Both the position numbers and the translations under genes were made by a program. Positions 61,537-64,000 of a DNA stretch of 64,000 nt are shown here, in pieces. Numbering within the stretch: the stretch's first letter is position 1; each line of letters opens with the position of its first letter. The stretch spans positions 3,498,001-3,562,000 of the forward strand of contig NZ_CP083388.1 of assembly GCF_020042285.1 (NCBI RefSeq), read 5' to 3'. The stretch comes from Ferruginibacter albus (GTDB lineage Bacteria; Bacteroidota; Bacteroidia; Chitinophagales; Chitinophagaceae). Below the pieces are notes generated by a model, which saw nothing but the letters and a program-made list of their open reading frames with translations, searched no databases and had not been told where the DNA came from.

Positions 61537-64000
61537 TTACTTTTGAATAAATGCAGGTGGTAAAGCGCCTGTTCCCCATTGCTTGTTCGGTTTATCCCCT
61601 AGCCAAAGTTCTAATGTTCCACCTTTAGTAAAAGTATCGTGGGTGAGCCAAAAGTTATTTAGCTTTTGATCATTCAATTTTGCTGATTGAATGTATGGGT
61701 TATTGCTACTGTTGTTATGTGTTTTGATCACAAACTTATCTCCACTATAATAACGTTTATCCAGCTTAATGGTTATCTCATCAAATATCGGCGAGGTAAT
61801 TTCATACACCGGGCTTACCGATTCATTGCCCATAATATCAAACAAGCCAATTGCCATTAAGGAACTTACACCGCCCATCTGTCCCTGGTCTTCATCATGA
61901 CCACCATAGCCCAGATCAGGCGTAGTTCCATTGAACGCCTGTTCACGCACACGACGCACCCAATATTGTGTGAGCCACGGCTTGCCTCCATAACTAAACA
62001 CATGCGCATCAGAACAACCCGGTTGATTAGCATAACTAATATAGCCATTGGAATATCCGTACACAAAATCAACATCACGTGATTGCTCAAATGCATAATT
62101 TAATTTATTGCAAAAACTATCGCTACCACCCATCTTTTGCATTAATTGGGGAATGGCATGTGAAACGCCCCAGGTTGCCTGCCACGCATTTGCTTCCACC
62201 CAACCTTCGCCACTCAATGCATCGTGATGCATAAAGTTTCCATTTTTATCTTTTGGAAATAATAATTTTTGATCCGGTTCAAAAAGGTTTTTCCATCCAC
62301 CACTTCTATTTTTGAAAAAGCTATAGTCTTTTTTTCTACCGAGCTTTAATGCCATTTGAGAAATGCCCCAATCCTGGAAAGTAGCTTCCACAGTAATACC
62401 TGCATTATTCGGCCACCAGCCATGTTTTGTATAGAAATCAATATCGGCACTATCACCCAACATACCACCCGGCAACGCATTTCGTTTTACCGTTTCAAAA
62501 GCATGTTGTGCATTCGCCTTGGTTAAGATACCCTTGAGATAAGCGCTTGCGATCATATTCGTTGCAGGGCAACTTGTCATTATATAAGAGTAACCGCCTC
62601 CCGATGGACCACGGGGTAATAAATAACCGTTATCTGCGTATTGTATAAATGATGCTGAAATATCATCTAAAACCTGCGGCCAAGCTAAACCCCATAGTAC
62701 ATTTAAATTCCATTGTGTTAACCAGACAGCATCGGAGCTATACATATTGTATTTAGGTTTGCCGCTTGCATCTTTAGGAACTGTTTTGATCTTAAAGATG
62801 GCGTCAGTAAATGTTCCTTCCCGTTTGCCGGTAGTTCTATCCGGGTAATCTCCATTAATATCATTTATTTTCTGACGACCTAATAATACATGCCATAGAT
62901 CGGTATAGAATTTTATCCGTTGTTTATAGTCGCCGCCGCTAACATCAATTTTTCCCAACCAATCATTCCATATATTTTGTGCCGATGTTCTTACTGCATC
63001 AAAATCCCATTGGCTACACTCTTGTGCCAAATTATTTTTTGCGTTTTCAATTGTAGTATAGGAAATACCTATTTTCATTTGCACCGTTTCACCTTTGTCC
63101 AGATCATATTCTGCACCTAATCGCAAGCTATCACCGGAAGCTTTGGAAACATTGGAGCGAAAATTATTTCCTTCCCATGCATCTAAACTTTTAAAGGGCT
63201 TATCAAAATGAATGGTGAAAAAAATTTTTACATCTTTTGGTCCACCCCAATAACGATCAACAGTGCTAAAGGAGCCTTCTATAACGGTATCACTTACACG
63301 ATTTATAACAGCATTCGCCATTGTACAGTTAATAATGTGTCCGCTAAGGTTTATAATAATTCGACCTTTTGTTGCTTTTGTATAACGAAATCGATAAAAA
63401 TTTACTCTTTCTGTAGAAGTTTGCTCCACCCATATCTTATTATTTTGCAGCATTACCCGATGATACCCCGGTTGTACAATTTCATCATCGTGATTATAAA
63501 AAGACTTCCAACCTTGTTGCCCCAATACCGGGTTTTCATTATCTGATGCAGGCATGATCTCAATGCCGGATTGCATCCAGGCATGTATTTGTTCAAAACC
63601 TAAAATTTGTTTTTCATTATAATTATAACTGCCTCCATTTTGGTTTTTATTTCTTGTCATTGGTGCCGCTGTTGCCATTCCAAACGGAAGGCTTCCTGTA
63701 ATAAAAAATATATCACGTCCACGATTGGTTTCAATGTAAGGATCAACCCATGATACGTAATCTTTTTGTTGTTCAGGAGAAGGAAAAACTTCTATCTCTG
63801 AAAAGCCAAGCTCTCTACCGCTTCCATCAGTTGCTTCAAATTTTATCCATTTGGTTTTTTTTGTTTCAAACGTAACTGCCAGTCCGGTTCCATCTGCAGG
63901 TATTTGATTTACCCAGACAATACTGCCATCACTAAAGATCAATTTACCTCCTGCAATATTTTCTCTTAATGATGCTCTGTCGTACAGCACTACTTTATTT
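61537..64000 (-). CDS. GH92 family alpha-mannosidase, 5' truncated by window
   Basis: At least 820 residues; the frame stays open through base 64000, so the start lies outside. The visible N-terminus (VVLYDRAS, FSDGS, GFSEIEVF) is the second half of an F5/8 type C-like domain. The GH92 domain follows: WVDPYIETNRGRDIFFITGSLPFGM, FEQIHAWMQSG, and near the end GGHDEDQGQMG, the catalytic acidic cluster of these calcium-dependent exo-alpha-mannosidases. GH92 enzymes remove terminal mannose from yeast mannan or N-glycans. Probably secreted, though its signal peptide is off-window. Operon with the ROK kinase. Confidence 0.92.
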   Translation of the reverse strand, partial: NKVVLYDRASLRENIAGGKLIFSDGSIVWVNQIPADGTGLAVTFETKKTKWIKFEATDGSGRELGFSEIEVFPSPEQQKDYVSWVDPYIETNRGRDIFFITGSLPFGMATAAPMTRNKNQNGGSYNYNEKQILGFEQIHAWMQSGIEIMPASDNENPVLGQQGWKSFYNHDDEIVQPGYHRVMLQNNKIWVEQTSTERVNFYRFRYTKATKGRIIINLSGHIINCTMANAVINRVSDTVIEGSFSTVDRYWGGPKDVKIFFTIHFDKPFKSLDAWEGNNFRSNVSKASGDSLRLGAEYDLDKGETVQMKIGISYTTIENAKNNLAQECSQWDFDAVRTSAQNIWNDWLGKIDVSGGDYKQRIKFYTDLWHVLLGRQKINDINGDYPDRTTGKREGTFTDAIFKIKTVPKDASGKPKYNMYSSDAVWLTQWNLNVLWGLAWPQVLDDISASFIQYADNGYLLPRGPSGGGYSYIMTSCPATNMIASAYLKGILTKANAQHAFETVKRNALPGGMLGDSADIDFYTKHGWWPNNAGITVEATFQDWGISQMALKLGRKKDYSFFKNRSGGWKNLFEPDQKLLFPKDKNGNFMHHDALSGEGWVEANAWQATWGVSHAIPQLMQKMGGSDSFCNKLNYAFEQSRDVDFVYGYSNGYISYANQPGCSDAHVFSYGGKPWLTQYWVRRVREQAFNGTTPDLGYGGHDEDQGQMGGVSSLMAIGLFDIMGNESVSPVYEITSPIFDEITIKLDKRYYSGDKFVIKTHNNSSNNPYIQSAKLNDQKLNNFWLTHDTFTKGGTLELWLGDKPNKQWGTGALPPAFIQK

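Noticed and set aside
1..64000. tRNA, rRNA, CRISPR or IS elements
   Set aside because: No T-loop/anticodon patterns, no spaced short repeats of 30-40 nt in arrays and no transposase-like ORF were found on either strand by eye.

Overview
The window reads as an AT-rich chromosomal segment of a Bacteroidota bacterium, most likely of the Chitinophagaceae/Chitinophagales. Evidence in the sequence: a type B (gliding-associated, CHU_C-like) and a type A Por-secretion C-terminal domain, a GldH lipoprotein, an OmpA protein with thrombospondin type 3 repeats, a large subunit of carbamoyl-phosphate synthase without the MGS domain, a divergent Bacteroidota arginase-fold protein, and repeated TAnnTTTG -7 boxes just upstream of genes. 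No rRNA, tRNA, CRISPR array, insertion sequence or prophage was seen.

Layout. 1-3600 looks accessory: the 3' end of a DUF1524-like (GmrSD/HNH) gene, a Hanks-type kinase 1 nt downstream, an orphan membrane protein flanked by two copies of an intergenic element, and a GRDP/TIGR04222-like membrane fusion with a Cys/Gly tail. 3751-7698 holds an H1-like basic protein, a Gre-like factor and carB. 7923-20393 is cell-envelope and secreted material: a 1407-residue T9SS type B repeat protein, an M23 peptidase, Bcp peroxiredoxin, a small HExxH protein, a PKD-repeat T9SS type A protein, PBP4-type DacB and an arginase-fold protein. 20483-28862 is a plus-strand run: pheS, an epimerase, a CarboxypepD_reg protein, (lpxD in reverse), rluE-like, yicC, gldH and a two-component system. 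29274-37378 has an L,D-transpeptidase, then minus-strand acs - hydrolase - queA, ompA and a GH3 enzyme. 37440-46357 carries mutL, an SDR, a YjjG-like HAD phosphatase, psd, a small membrane protein, an RND/MMPL exporter, recO and an amidohydrolase. 46479-64000 carries prfA, a GH18-deacetylase-GT2 fusion, rpiB, a deoxyhypusine-synthase-like gene, acpH, a DUF2911 gene, typA, mgsA, uvrB, a ROK kinase and a GH92 mannosidase that runs off the window end.

How it fits together. Most of the window is housekeeping (translation, repair, pyrimidine, lipid and acetate metabolism) interleaved with envelope functions: peptidoglycan remodelling (M23, DacB, L,D-transpeptidase, GH3), T9SS substrates, exopolysaccharide synthesis and alpha-mannan use (GH92 plus ROK). 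Between the genes there are: a dispersed repeat family with core GTGACACAACGATG (six sites); a sigma-54 type -24/-12 element followed within about 100 nt by a perfect terminator, which looks like a small RNA or attenuated leader; and an orphan terminator at 25031-25067. The strongest leads for something new are the nuclease-kinase pair at the left edge, the sigma-54/terminator unit at 47610-47807, and the three-enzyme polysaccharide fusion at 47894-51376. All functional calls come from motif recognition by eye; no database search was run.
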